The notes under the pieces: model-generated | The model's input: only the letters and a program-made list of their open reading frames with translations | Databases searched by the model: none | Told to the model about the DNA's origin: nothing | Translations under genes and position numbers: made by a program | Shown: piece by piece, positions 26,465-35,347 of the stretch | How the letters are laid out: each line of letters opens with the position of its first letter | Numbering within the stretch: the first letter of the stretch is position 1 | Assembly: GCA_050117315.1 (NCBI GenBank) | Contig: JASFMY010000002.1 | Location: forward strand, 90,195-154,194 | Reading direction: 5' to 3' | DNA from: JANQIV01 sp050117315 | Lineage (GTDB): Bacteria; Bacteroidota; Ignavibacteria; Ignavibacteriales; Melioribacteraceae | Length of the DNA: 64,000 bases

Positions 26465-27292
26465 ATGCTAAATCTGAATAAATTGAAAATTGAACGTGTG
26501 ATGTATGAATTAAAAGAAATGTATACTCGGAATTACGGAATAATGGAGCCGGAATTCGGCAACATTCTTGCGTGGTCCGGGAATCTTGCTCTTGAAATTA
26601 TCTCAAACTCTGATGCTCTTTATCATAATGTTGACCACACAATAATGGTTGCGATGGTGGGCCAGGAAATTATAAGAGGAAAACATTTAAAAGAAGGCGG
26701 AATAACCCCCAACGACTGGCTTAATTTTGTTTTGGCTTTACTTTGTCATGACATTGGTTACGTTAAAGGAATTTGCAAACATGATAAGGAAGATACTATA
26801 GACGACGGTAGAGGCAACCTGGTTAAAGTAGACCCAAACGGAACAGATGCCCAATTGGCTGAATATCATGTAGACAGGGGTAAAGCGTTTATAAAAGAAA
26901 GGTTTGCTGACAGGCCCCTGATTGATGCCGAAGCAGTTGGATTCTACATTGAAATGACAAGGTTTCCCTGCCCCGATGATGAAAAACATAGGTCTACTTC
27001 TTCACTTGCCGGATTAACTAGAGCTGCAGATTTTATAGGCCAGCTCGGCGATCCGAACCACTTAAACAAAACCGTAGCACTGTTTTATGAATTTGTTGAA
27101 ACAGGTACTGCAGAAAAATTCGGATACAAAAGCCCCGGAGATGTAAGAAAAAAATATGCCGAATTTTTCTGGAATAATGTTGAACCTTATATTAGGGATG
27201 CGGTAAGTTACTTGAAAGTGACACATGAAGGAAAACAGTGGATTTCGAGCCTCCACTCACATGTTTTTGATATTGAGCATTTTAAAAAGTAA
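26465..27292 (+). CDS. HD-domain metal phosphohydrolase, probable cyclic nucleotide phosphodiesterase-like
   Basis: 275 aa. The metal site is H54-N-V-D-H58 and, after a helix, H95-D96 (LALLCHDIGYVKG). The order YHN-xx-H ... HD resembles class I eukaryotic-type PDE catalytic cores and the cyanobacterial HD metalloprotein group. A 40-residue insert (KEDTIDDGRGNLVKVDPNGT) follows. RAADFIGQLGDPN supplies the last acidic position. The 14-bp gap to the upstream cyclase suggests one operon that both makes and breaks a cyclic nucleotide. The catalytic link is inferred. Confidence 0.78.
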   Translation: MLNLNKLKIERVMYELKEMYTRNYGIMEPEFGNILAWSGNLALEIISNSDALYHNVDHTIMVAMVGQEIIRGKHLKEGGITPNDWLNFVLALLCHDIGYVKGICKHDKEDTIDDGRGNLVKVDPNGTDAQLAEYHVDRGKAFIKERFADRPLIDAEAVGFYIEMTRFPCPDDEKHRSTSSLAGLTRAADFIGQLGDPNHLNKTVALFYEFVETGTAEKFGYKSPGDVRKKYAEFFWNNVEPYIRDAVSYLKVTHEGKQWISSLHSHVFDIEHFKK

Positions 27293-27312
27293 GGTGCGGT
27301 ATACGGCGTTTT

Positions 27313-28614
27313 TTAATATGGATAAAAAATATAAAACAAAACCGAAAGTATAAACATTACCCACATACCCGGGTGAACTTCTTTATATTTCCCCGCAAAA
27401 ACTTTTGAAAGAGGATACAATACAAAACCGGCTGTCATCCCTATCCCTAAATTGTAGGTAAAACTCATTAATGTAATAGTTGCAAATGCAGGAATTATTT
27501 CTGATAAATCTTCAAACTTGAATTTCGTTACCGGCTGAAGCATCAACAGTCCTACTACTATCAAAGACGATCCGTAAGCATAAGTCGGTATTGCAGTAAT
27601 AAAAGGTGCAAAAAAAAGTGTTAGCAAGAACAACAACGCAGTTACAACAGAGGTAAAGCCTGATTTTCCGCCTGCCTCAATACCGGCGGCAGATTCGATA
27701 TAAGTGCCTGTTGTAGTTGTTCCGCATAAAGAACCGACAATGGTTGCCAAAGAATCGCATAGCATAGGTTTTTCTATTTCAGGAAGGTTACCGTCTTCAT
27801 CTAATAATTCTGCTTTAAAGGAAACACCGATCAATGTGCCCATTGTATCTACAAAATCCATTACGAAAACCGTTAATATTACCGCGAACATTCCCCATGT
27901 AAATGCCCCGCTAATATCAAGTTCAAATAAAATGGGAGAGATATCCGGGGGGAGATCAACAAATCTATCCGGTAACGGGGTTACACCGAAAACAAAACCC
28001 AGTATAGTAACTGCGATTATTCCGATAAGTAGTGAACCGTTTACTTTCTTAATCATCAAAAAACCGACCAATATAAATCCTATTATTGCAAGTGTAATTT
28101 TAGGGTCTTTGAAATTGCCTACATGGACGGGAGCTCCTGCAACGCCAAGTTGAACTATGCCGGATTCGTTTAACCCTATGAATGTAAGAAACAAACCAAT
28201 CCCGACGGCAAAAGCAATTTTTAATGATTCCGGAATAGCATTAGCAAGCCAGTTTCTAATCTTTAAGACAGTAAGAAGAGTAAATAAAAACCCGCCGATA
28301 AAAATTGCTCCTATAGCCGTCTGCCAACTGTAACCTAAAACATTTACAACAGTGAATGCTATAAATGCATTTTCTCCCATATATGGAGCAACAGCGAAAG
28401 GACGCTTAGCATAAACTCCCATTAGCAATGTTCCGAAAAAAGCACTTATAATGGTTGCCACCATCGAGGGTCCGAACGGTATTCCCGCAGCTTCCAAAAT
28501 TTTTGGATTTACAATTACGATGTAAGCCATTGTCACAAATGTTGTAATACCGCCAATGGTTTCCTGACGGAAGTTAGTATTGAGGTCTTCAAAATTAAAA
28601 AACTTGCTTATCAT
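27313..28614 (-). CDS. NCS2 / AzgA-type purine permease
   Basis: 433 aa with about twelve helices. The start RQETIGGITTFVTMAYIVIVNP is the AzgA/GhxP (COG2252) signature; APYMGENAFIAFTVV and the later GTTTTGTYIESAAGIEAGGKSG are the two discontinuous-helix motifs that bind the base. FVMDFVDTMGTLIG holds the conserved Asp. Predicted proton-coupled uptake of adenine, guanine or hypoxanthine. I looked for a purine riboswitch upstream and saw none. Confidence 0.93.
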   Translation of the reverse strand: MISKFFNFEDLNTNFRQETIGGITTFVTMAYIVIVNPKILEAAGIPFGPSMVATIISAFFGTLLMGVYAKRPFAVAPYMGENAFIAFTVVNVLGYSWQTAIGAIFIGGFLFTLLTVLKIRNWLANAIPESLKIAFAVGIGLFLTFIGLNESGIVQLGVAGAPVHVGNFKDPKITLAIIGFILVGFLMIKKVNGSLLIGIIAVTILGFVFGVTPLPDRFVDLPPDISPILFELDISGAFTWGMFAVILTVFVMDFVDTMGTLIGVSFKAELLDEDGNLPEIEKPMLCDSLATIVGSLCGTTTTGTYIESAAGIEAGGKSGFTSVVTALLFLLTLFFAPFITAIPTYAYGSSLIVVGLLMLQPVTKFKFEDLSEIIPAFATITLMSFTYNLGIGMTAGFVLYPLSKVFAGKYKEVHPGMWVMFILSVLFYIFYPY

Positions 28615-28786
28615 GCTTATTTCGCTTTTGAAGCTTTTACTTTGCTTTATAAACGTCTTTAAAATAATAAAAAAGAAATGCTTGAAACTATAGAATATAT
28701 CTATGGCCTAATAAAAATAATAGATTTGATTTATGAATTTAAGAAATCTATTTTTGTAACAAATCTAATACAGAAAAAAGGAGCTT

Positions 28787-29263
28787 ATGATGGAAGAATT
28801 AAACACAGTAGAAGTTAAAAAAGAAACAGCAGTAAAGATTGCCGATTTATTGAACAACTTATTGGCGGATTATCAAGTATTTTACCAAAACTTAAGAGGG
28901 TTCCACTGGAATATCAAAGGTATGTATTTTTTCGGTTTACACCAGAAATTTGAAGAGTTATACACTGATGCGGCAGAAAAAATTGATGAAATTGCTGAAA
29001 GAATTCTTACTCTCGGTTTTACCCCGTACCACAGCTTTGAAGATTATTTAAGCCACACAAAACTGAAGTCCGCAAAAAATATTTCTGAGGGCAAACAAGC
29101 AGTAACTGTTACTTTAGAAAATATTAAACATTTATTGAATCAGTTAAATGAAGTAAAATTATTGGCAGACGAAAAAGACGATTACGGGACATCCGTTATA
29201 GTTGACGAAATTATAAGTTCATTTGAAAAAACTTCGTGGATGCTGAAATCGTTTTTAGCATAA
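28787..29263 (+). CDS. Dps-family DNA-protecting ferritin
   Basis: 158 aa with an excellent ribosome site (AAAAAAGGAGCTT) before an ATGATG. The Dps ferroxidase signature is present: NLRGFHWNIKGMYFFGLHQKFEELY and DEIAERILTLGFTPYHS. Oligomer of twelve that binds DNA and oxidises iron with peroxide, protecting against oxidative stress. Monocistronic, closed by the hairpin at 29281-29308. Confidence 0.93.
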   Translation: MMEELNTVEVKKETAVKIADLLNNLLADYQVFYQNLRGFHWNIKGMYFFGLHQKFEELYTDAAEKIDEIAERILTLGFTPYHSFEDYLSHTKLKSAKNISEGKQAVTVTLENIKHLLNQLNEVKLLADEKDDYGTSVIVDEIISSFEKTSWMLKSFLA

Positions 29264-29280
29264 TCCGCAGCCTAATTATG

Positions 29281-29308
29281 CCGGGTAATCTGAAAAAAGA
29301 TTACCCGG
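29281..29308 (+). terminator. intrinsic terminator after dps
   Basis: Perfect 10-bp stem CCGGGTAATC / GATTACCCGG with an 8-nt A-rich loop, followed by GAATTATTCTTTCTTTATTT. Confidence 0.88.
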
Positions 29309-29612
29309 GAATTATTCTTTCTTTATTTAATTTCAATTCTATCAACTTTTTATTGATAATCTTTATCTTTTTTGAAATGTGGAAATAATAGAACAAAGAC
29401 CGTCGGAAGAGGTAGGGTAAAATACAAATGAATAAAACGGAAATAATGGGGACATGATCCACCGGAGAGGGGCGTGTTTATACAGACAACATTAAAAAAG
29501 TTACGACTATCCAGGCAGCAAAGCAGTTGCATTGTAAACGAAAAAATCATCGGGAAATTATGAAATTCAATTTGATGCATTCCGTCTTTCAAGCGATGCG
29601 TATTTCTATATA
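29309..29612. other. gene-free spacer before the IS relic
   Basis: No convincing gene. The + strand has a stop-free stretch reading KKVTTIQAAKQLHCKRKNHR that I cannot match. The frame on the minus strand is low-complexity. The segment may be debris left between insertion events. Confidence 0.4.
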
Positions 29613-29647
29613 TTAGAGTTTCTGCAAAATTAGATATCTAAACGTTT
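29613..29647. repeat. half copy of family A element, cut by IS481-type end
   Basis: TAGAGTTTCTGCAAAATTAG and ATATCTAAACGTTT match one end of the 45652-45838 element. The match stops at the T of TGTCATTTTATG, which is the start of the transposon end. The other half of the element is not found on the far side. Confidence 0.8.
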
Positions 29648-29947
29648 TGTCATTTTATGTAAAAGTCAAGTAATTCGAGGACATTTTTCAGCAAATTTTA
29701 CTGGTGAAAGACCTCCCAATCCTTGGTGTGGTCTTTCATGATTATAATAATATAAATACTGCAACAGTTCCTCTTTTAATTCTTCTTCTTTCGTTCTCCA
29801 AAACCTCTCTGCTTTTCCATTTGTCTGGGGTCTATATCCTCTTGTATACCTGTGCTTGATCTCCAACTCCATCAACAATCGCTCAAATGGATGTTCTTTC
29901 TTTTTACTTGAGTTCCAGGGCCATTGTCTGTTAAGACTTCCTTAAAC
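29648..29947 (-). mobile_element. IS481-family insertion sequence remnant
   Basis: The left edge TGTCATTTTATGTAAAAGTC has the TGT start usual for IS481-type ends. The frame 29666-29878 encodes the catalytic C-terminus: HRYTRGYRPQTNGKAERFWRT (the last acidic residue of the DDE triad), YYYNHERPHQGLGGLSPVKF. Upstream, in a shifted frame, EVLTDNGP (second catalytic Asp) is read before a break in the A-rich AAGTAAAAAGAAAG region. The N-terminal two-thirds is missing, so the element is dead. Confidence 0.85.
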
Positions 29948-30102
29948 AATATCGAATTAAGAGATGAAATGATCCTCAGCGACTTTGAAAAAGAAATAAA
30001 TCTGAAAATTGAATGTAAATAGAACATTTTTCCCAACAACACCTAAACAGATGTTTTTCGTGCTTGACGGTCATGACGTTGATTTCAAATTATCATCATA
30101 AT

Positions 30103-31428
30103 TTATTTGTTCGATGAATTCATTTTTTCCGAATGTTCTTTTATGATTTTGAGAGTAGAAAAGTCCGTATTAAAAATTGAATTCAATCCCTGCGGTTCCT
30201 GCGGGGGATCGCCTGTAAAATCATCACCGGGTCTCCATTTGCCGTCATCATGCTGTGCTCTTGCTTCGCCGCCCCATGTCCAGAAATTTGTTCCGGCAAT
30301 CGGTGCACCTGCTGCTGCACTGTCATAAACTACATCAAACAAAAAGTCGAAATATTCATCTCTCACGGTGACCGGGGTTCCTGCCTTAAACTCTTCGTAA
30401 TCACGCCCAATGCCGAATTCTTCAAGTGTAATAGGTTTATTTAATTCTCTCGCTAATCTCATATGTTCATTAAAGTAATTAAATACATTTACTTTAGTAG
30501 AGGGCAGTGTTCCTTCGGGATCATCAGCTTTATACCAGCTCCAATTTTTCGGCCAGATATGAAATGTAGCGTAATCAATATTTTTACTTTTATGCGCTGT
30601 TAGAAAAACTTCTTCCTTTTCAATACTTCCCATTGTTCCTTCATTGCCTACAGTAACTAAATGGTTTGGGTCAAGGCTGTGAATAAAGCCTGCGGTTTCA
30701 TCAATCCATTTGTAAAAGTATTCAATATGGGGCATTGCGTCTTCACCCACACCGGGGCGGGGTTCGTTGCATAACTGCCATGCCATAATTGCGGGGTCTT
30801 CAAAATAGAATTTATCTGTGAATTTATTTTTTCTTGTAACTATCATTTTAACATAATCCCGGTGATGCTGAACGGCTTCTTCGTTTCTATAAAATGTAGC
30901 TACCCAGTTGCCGTACACAGGCCAGTTAAAATCCGGAGCCGCGGGGTCAAGCAAAGTACCGTCGCCAAACCATGCATTGTACTGTGAAAATCCGCCGGAC
31001 CATTCCCAAAAATTATGAAGGAAAACAACGGCATACATGTTGCGTTTACCCATTTCGTATAAGAGGTAATCGAGTCCTTCAAGCAATTCTTCGTTATAAA
31101 CACCAGGTTCAATTTGAAAAGCAGGTTTAAGAGAATTTTTAATTGTTGAATTTTCCGAAGCTGCAAGCACACGTAAGTTTGTAATTCCGGCTTCTTTTAA
31201 GAAATCGAGTTCTCTTTTTAATCTTTCACGGTTGCCGGTTTCTCCGGGTGAACCAAGATAACACCCGTACCAGAAATTTGTGCCGGTGAAATAATACGGC
31301 TCATCGTTTTTCATGAATTGTGTGCCTTTTGTTGTAATAAAAGAAGGTTCACTTGTAAATAATCCAGAACAGTCGCTGAACAATACAAACGACGTAAAGA
31401 TTAAAAATATTACGGGAATTCTTTTCAT
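30103..31428 (-). CDS. GH5-family glycosidase lipoprotein (beta-mannanase-like)
   Basis: 441 aa from ATG 31428, preceded by AAGAGGAAAGT; an upstream in-frame start is weaker. Lipobox FSDC with Cys20. A (beta/alpha)8 barrel follows: YYFTGTNFWYG strand 1, GITNLRVLAAS, VVFLHNFWEWSGG, acid/base Glu222 in WQLCNEPRPG, HIWPKNWSWY, nucleophile Glu337 in LEEFGIGRD, and NFWTWGGEAR. The sequence pattern fits the GH5 mannan endo-1,4-beta-mannosidase group. It probably sits in the outer envelope and cuts mannan-type polysaccharide. Confidence 0.88.
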   Translation of the reverse strand: MKRIPVIFLIFTSFVLFSDCSGLFTSEPSFITTKGTQFMKNDEPYYFTGTNFWYGCYLGSPGETGNRERLKRELDFLKEAGITNLRVLAASENSTIKNSLKPAFQIEPGVYNEELLEGLDYLLYEMGKRNMYAVVFLHNFWEWSGGFSQYNAWFGDGTLLDPAAPDFNWPVYGNWVATFYRNEEAVQHHRDYVKMIVTRKNKFTDKFYFEDPAIMAWQLCNEPRPGVGEDAMPHIEYFYKWIDETAGFIHSLDPNHLVTVGNEGTMGSIEKEEVFLTAHKSKNIDYATFHIWPKNWSWYKADDPEGTLPSTKVNVFNYFNEHMRLARELNKPITLEEFGIGRDYEEFKAGTPVTVRDEYFDFLFDVVYDSAAAGAPIAGTNFWTWGGEARAQHDDGKWRPGDDFTGDPPQEPQGLNSIFNTDFSTLKIIKEHSEKMNSSNK

Positions 31429-31680
31429 ACTTTCCTCTTGATAATTAACCGGGTAAATAGATAAGTAATTACGCATGATTTATGCCAGTAGCAAAACCTT
31501 TTATAAAAGAAAAAAACGGGAGTTGATTTGAAAATAATTTTATTATTTTAATAAAAACTTATCCTTTATTTAAAAAGTATTGATCAAAAACCATAGTTGT
31601 TTTACTCCCTTAGAATTTGTTCTAAAGATGACTTAAGTAATATGTAATTTTATTTAATCTACCAAAGGAGAAAACTAATA

Positions 31681-32136
31681 ATGCAAATAAAAGCTGATAC
31701 ACCGGATGAATACGTAAATAAGTTACCCAAAGAAAGAAAAATGTTATTTCCAAATTGCGTGAAATAATTTTGGAAAATCTTCCTGAAGGATTTGAAAAAA
31801 CAATAAGCTATGGAATGATTGGGTATGTGGTTCCGCATTCAATTTATCCGCCTGGGTATCATTGCGATCCCAAATTGCCGCTACCGTTTATGAAATTGGC
31901 TTCGCAGAAAAATTACGTAGTGCTTTATCATTCATGTATTTATGCCGATCAAAAATTATTGGACTGGTTCAAACGTGAATACCCAAAACATACTAATGCA
32001 AAACTTGATATGGGTAAAAGTTGTATCCATTTCAAAAGGATGAACGATATCCCTTATGATTTGATTGGTGAACTAACAACTTAAATTACAGTTGATGATT
32101 GGATTAAAACTTTATGAGAAGAATGTGAAGAGGTAG
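31681..32136 (+). pseudogene. DUF1801 protein gene with three lesions
   Basis: ATG 31681 follows AAAGGAGAAAACTAATA. MQIKADTPDEYVNKLPKERK is the family start. A one-base loss in an A5 run (near 31737) breaks the frame. The next frame resumes as SKLREIILENLPEGFEK, YGMIGYVVPHSIYPPGYHCD, KLDMGKSCIHFKRMNDIPYD, GELTT. There an in-frame TAA (32082-32084) stands where the family has a Lys, followed by ITVDDWIKT, then one extra T near 32112; skipping it gives YEKNVKR and a stop at 32136. Several independent lesions argue for a real pseudogene rather than sequencing error. Confidence 0.85.
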
Positions 32137-32315
32137 TTGATATGAGGGATTAGATTTTTTCTAGATATTGTTAAAACCAAAATATTTGGCATTATACTAT
32201 GTAATTCTTTAACTTATAAAGAATTCATTTGTCCAATTACTAAGTTATCATTTAATGCAACAATTGTTTTTCTTAACAGAGTTAAGATGTTCTTAATAAT
32301 TAACGGATTCAAATC

Positions 32316-33608
32316 ATGCAAAACACATTTAAAATAATTTCAACCGAAGAATTATTATCATTTCTTAACAACAAAGACTACAAAGTAATCGACGTTAGGT
32401 CTGTAGATGCTTACAACGGCTGGGCTTTAAAAAATGAAAAGTGCGGCGGACATATTAAGGGCGCTAAAAGCCTTCCTCTCAAATGGTCAAATTATCTTGA
32501 CTGGATTGAAATAGTAAAATCAAAAGAATTTATGCCGGAAGATAATTTAATACTATACGGCGACTCCGTTGAGGATGCAGAAAAAGTTGCACAGCGTTTT
32601 GTTAAAAACGGGTATGAAAATATTTATCTTTATAATAGATTTATTGATGAGTGGTCAGCAAACACGGAACTGCCGATGGAGCATTTGCCAAGATACAAAC
32701 AACTTGTCCCCGCAACCTGGGTAAAAGAATTAATAGAAGAAAATAATCCACAGCATTACGAAAATAATAGATTTGTTGTTTGCCATGCGCATTACCGCAA
32801 CCGAGAAGCATATCTTTCCGGGCATATTCCCGGTGCGGTCGATATTGATACACTTGCCCTGGAATCACCGGTAACATGGAATAGGCGCACCCCCGAAGAA
32901 CTTAAGAAAGCTTTAGAGCAGCATAGTATTACTTCCGACACAACTGTAGTGCTTTACGGCAAATATATGTCGCCGGACAACAGGGACGAATTTCCAGGAA
33001 GCGCCGCCGGGCATATTGGTGCTATCCGTTGCGCTTTTATAATGATGTACGCAGGAGTGGAAGACGTAAGAGTACTAAACGGCGGTTTTCAATCATGGGT
33101 TGATGCAGGGTTTGAAATCTCAACTAAAGATGAACCAAAAGTACCCGTTGAAGAATTTGGCTCTGAAATACCGATTCATCCCGAACTTGCGATTGATATT
33201 CCAGAAGCAAAAGAGCTGCTTGAATCTGAAAACGGAGAACTGGTAAGTGTGCGCAGTTGGCCCGAGTTTATCGGTGAAGTAAGCGGTTACAACTATATTG
33301 AAAAGAAAGGGCGAATATCCGGTGCAGTATTCGGCAACTGCGGCACAGATGCTTACCACATGGAAAACTATAGAAACTTGGATCACACAATGAGAGAATA
33401 CCACGAAGTAGCAGATATCTGGAAAGAAGCAGGCATAACTCCCGACAAACATTTGGCCTTTTATTGCGGTACCGGCTGGAGAGGAAGCGAAGCGTTTTAT
33501 AATGCTTGGCTAATGGGTTATCCAAAAGTATCTGTATTTGACGGCGGCTGGTTTGAGTGGAGTAATGATCCCAATAACCCTTATGAAACCGGTGTGCCTG
33601 AAATTTAA
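32316..33608 (+). CDS. three-domain rhodanese-type sulfurtransferase
   Basis: 430 aa with three rhodanese repeats (about 6-120, 125-275, 285-425). Domain 1 ends strand 4 with LILYGDSVEDA and domain 2 with VVLYGKYMSPD; both lack the active Cys. Domain 3 has FYCGTGWRGSE with Cys384 in the substrate loop, so only this one is catalytic. GxIPGA blocks (GHIKGAKSLP, GHIPGAVDID, GRISGAVFGN) mark each domain. Likely a thiosulfate or mercaptopyruvate sulfurtransferase. It lies ahead of an unknown gene on the same strand, and fragments of duplicated copies of both are found downstream. Confidence 0.85.
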   Translation: MQNTFKIISTEELLSFLNNKDYKVIDVRSVDAYNGWALKNEKCGGHIKGAKSLPLKWSNYLDWIEIVKSKEFMPEDNLILYGDSVEDAEKVAQRFVKNGYENIYLYNRFIDEWSANTELPMEHLPRYKQLVPATWVKELIEENNPQHYENNRFVVCHAHYRNREAYLSGHIPGAVDIDTLALESPVTWNRRTPEELKKALEQHSITSDTTVVLYGKYMSPDNRDEFPGSAAGHIGAIRCAFIMMYAGVEDVRVLNGGFQSWVDAGFEISTKDEPKVPVEEFGSEIPIHPELAIDIPEAKELLESENGELVSVRSWPEFIGEVSGYNYIEKKGRISGAVFGNCGTDAYHMENYRNLDHTMREYHEVADIWKEAGITPDKHLAFYCGTGWRGSEAFYNAWLMGYPKVSVFDGGWFEWSNDPNNPYETGVPEI

Positions 33609-33726
33609 AATAAAATTCATTAGAGTTAACTATTAATGTTGTCATATTCCTGTTCCCCATTTTTGGTTGAGTCAGTTACTTCTTTTATTGCAACAAAAAT
33701 ATTTTTTAACTAAAAGGAGATATACA

Positions 33727-34344
33727 ATGGCACAGATTACTCTCATTAATAATACCAGCGAAAACATAAGAATTGCAGTCTTTAAAAAACCTTATAAAGC
33801 TCCGTCATTAAAAGTAGTAGCATGGAGAATTGAAGCATTGCCTAATAACGGTGGAAATACTAGCGTTCCTATTCCATCCAATTACGAAGTTTATATTAAT
33901 TATTCGCTGAACCCTGCAACAAGGGATGACCCGTATGCAGGCATTAAAACAGCACCGATAAATATTGATGTCCAAACAGCGAAATTCTTAGTAAGGGAAG
34001 AACCTACCAACGATAAGAATGCTTCGGTTGCTACTCTTAATAGGGTCTTTGTTGACGTTGTAGGCAATGAAATTCAAATTGAAAACCAGGCATCCTTCGG
34101 TGTTTGGGGACATATTATGCTAGACGGCCAGGATGTTTATCCGCCTCAAGTGATAACTCCGGGAAGAACATTAATGGAAGACATAAGGTCACCAATCTAT
34201 ATAGCGGTAATTGACGAGTTTATTATAAGAGGAAACGTAGTAAAGATTGAAGAATTAAGCTCATTGCCGGTAGAAGTACTTACAGGTGATGTTGTAAGTG
34301 TAACCGGCGACAAATGGCAAGGATACAGTTTAACTAAGAAGTAA
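33727..34344 (+). CDS. conserved-looking beta-rich protein of unknown function
   Basis: 205 aa from ATG 33727, with a good AAAAGGAGATATACA site. No signal peptide or membrane helix. The N-terminus ITLINNTSENIRIAVFKKP and the middle IPSNYEVYINYSLNPAT suggest a beta-sandwich. The last 55 residues (DIRSPIYIAVIDEFIIRGN, SVTGDKWQGYSLTKK) are present again as a degraded copy at 34686-34950, so the gene was duplicated. Its place behind the sulfurtransferase, repeated in the relic, suggests a stable gene pair. Family not recognised. Confidence 0.7.
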   Translation: MAQITLINNTSENIRIAVFKKPYKAPSLKVVAWRIEALPNNGGNTSVPIPSNYEVYINYSLNPATRDDPYAGIKTAPINIDVQTAKFLVREEPTNDKNASVATLNRVFVDVVGNEIQIENQASFGVWGHIMLDGQDVYPPQVITPGRTLMEDIRSPIYIAVIDEFIIRGNVVKIEELSSLPVEVLTGDVVSVTGDKWQGYSLTKK

Positions 34345-34398
34345 TAATTACGGCGGTTTTATGGCCGCCATTTAAATCACAGTCGGCGGGTATAAGTT

Positions 34399-34683
34399 AT
34401 GAATGAATTCAAAAAAAAAGTCGGCAAGCTAATTGTTTACTGGACACCTGAAGATGACATGACCTGGTACACTTTTTCATTATCATATCTGGAAGATTTT
34501 TTTGTAAAGAACCAGGTACTAAATCGTCAGTGTCCAGAATTTCCAATTAGTTACATACCGGAAAATAATCCTTTGGGTAAGGACAGCGGCAGACTTTATA
34601 TGAATTTGAGCGATAATTCATTTAACATATCCTTGAGTTCGCCGAAAGTTGTTAAAGAAAAACTTTATCCCACGGGTAACTGA
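34399..34683 (+). CDS. small protein of unknown function
   Basis: 94 aa. Starts MNEFKKKVGKLIVYWTPEDD after GTCGGCGGGTATAAGTT. No signal or membrane segment. YFxLSYLEDFF-like aromatic centre and a C-terminal NLSDNSFNISLSSPKVV. Third gene in line after the sulfurtransferase and the 33727 gene. No match. The copy of the 33727 gene begins just after its stop. Confidence 0.5.
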   Translation: MNEFKKKVGKLIVYWTPEDDMTWYTFSLSYLEDFFVKNQVLNRQCPEFPISYIPENNPLGKDSGRLYMNLSDNSFNISLSSPKVVKEKLYPTGN

Positions 34684-34685
34684 CC

Positions 34686-34950
34686 TAAATGGAAAATGTA
34701 AGATCACCGATCTATCGGGTGTGTTGCAGAAGTCCTATTCTGTCATTTCTGCGAGGCAGTTTTATCGCCGAAGCAATGACATTTTTATAGTTGTGCAACA
34801 CACTCTATCTGGCGGTAATTGACGAGTTCATCATAAGAGGAAACATAGTCAAGGTTGAAGAATTAAGCTCTATACCGGTAGAAATATTTGCAGGTGATAC
34901 CAGTTAGTATTACCGGGGACAAATGGCAGGGTTACAGCTTAAGTAAATGA
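34686..34950 (+). pseudogene. degraded partial copy of the 33727-34344 gene
   Basis: Begins with a counterpart of LMEDIRSPIY (LMENVRSPIY) immediately after the preceding stop codon, is interrupted by an 88-bp element, and resumes as IAVIDEFIIRGNIVKVEELS, IPVEIFAGD, then a frameshift, and DKWQGYSLSK before TGA at 34948-34950. Only the 3' third of the gene is left. Confidence 0.85.
34717..34804. mobile_element. 88-bp MITE-like insertion with target duplication
   Basis: Comparing the relic with the intact gene shows a clean insertion. Ends are GGGTGTGTTGC and GCAACACACT, inverted to each other. CTATC stands on both sides (34712-34716 and 34805-34809), giving a 5-bp target duplication. The interior carries TGTCATTTCTGCGAGGCAGT and CGCCGAAGCAATGACA, which can pair imperfectly. 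No coding capacity. Confidence 0.8.
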
Positions 34951-34964
34951 TTTTAAGTTTTTCT

Positions 34965-35050
34965 AGTAGGCTGGTTTGAGTGAAGTAATAATCCCAATCA
35001 TCCTTATGAAAGAGGTATGCCTGAAATTTGAAGTAAAATTCATTAGGTTT
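34965..35050 (+). pseudogene. degraded 3' end of a second sulfurtransferase copy
   Basis: Reads GWFE, stop, SNNPNHPYERGMPEI, stop, matching the intact C-terminus GWFEWSNDPNNPYETGVPEI at 33540-33608. Homology runs on into the intergenic AAAATTCATTAG, showing that DNA rather than only protein was duplicated. From here to 35347 I see only AT-rich leader sequence. Confidence 0.8.
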
Positions 35051-35347
35051 TTCATCTATCTAAAATATTACTTATAGTCCTCTGCTTACTTTTCTTAAAT
35101 CAAATCTTTGGTATGAATTTATGACACTCTTTGCGTTAAAATGGCGCAACAACGTGTAAAAATTTCAGAATGGTGACAATATAGCGCATTATATGTCATA
35201 TAGTCGCATCTTGTTCGTTTTTCTTTGAAGCCCCATAACTTATTAAAAATTAATAAGTTAACAGAGTCTACTTGGTTTGGCACATAATTTTATATGTAAT
35301 AGGCAAACAGTAAATAAAATTCAAAACAAAAAATAAAGGAGGTTAAA

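Noticed and set aside
28615..28786. Purine riboswitch upstream of the NCS2 permease
   Set aside because: The expected three-way-junction words are absent from the minus-strand leader.
29350..29592. 80-aa minus-strand frame next to the IS481 relic
   Set aside because: Composition is low-complexity hydrophobic, with no start context and no resemblance to transposase or other families.
35051..35347. CIRCE or other heat-shock operator before hsp20
   Set aside because: No TTAGCACTC / GAGTGCTAA inverted repeat is present and no other palindrome stands out.
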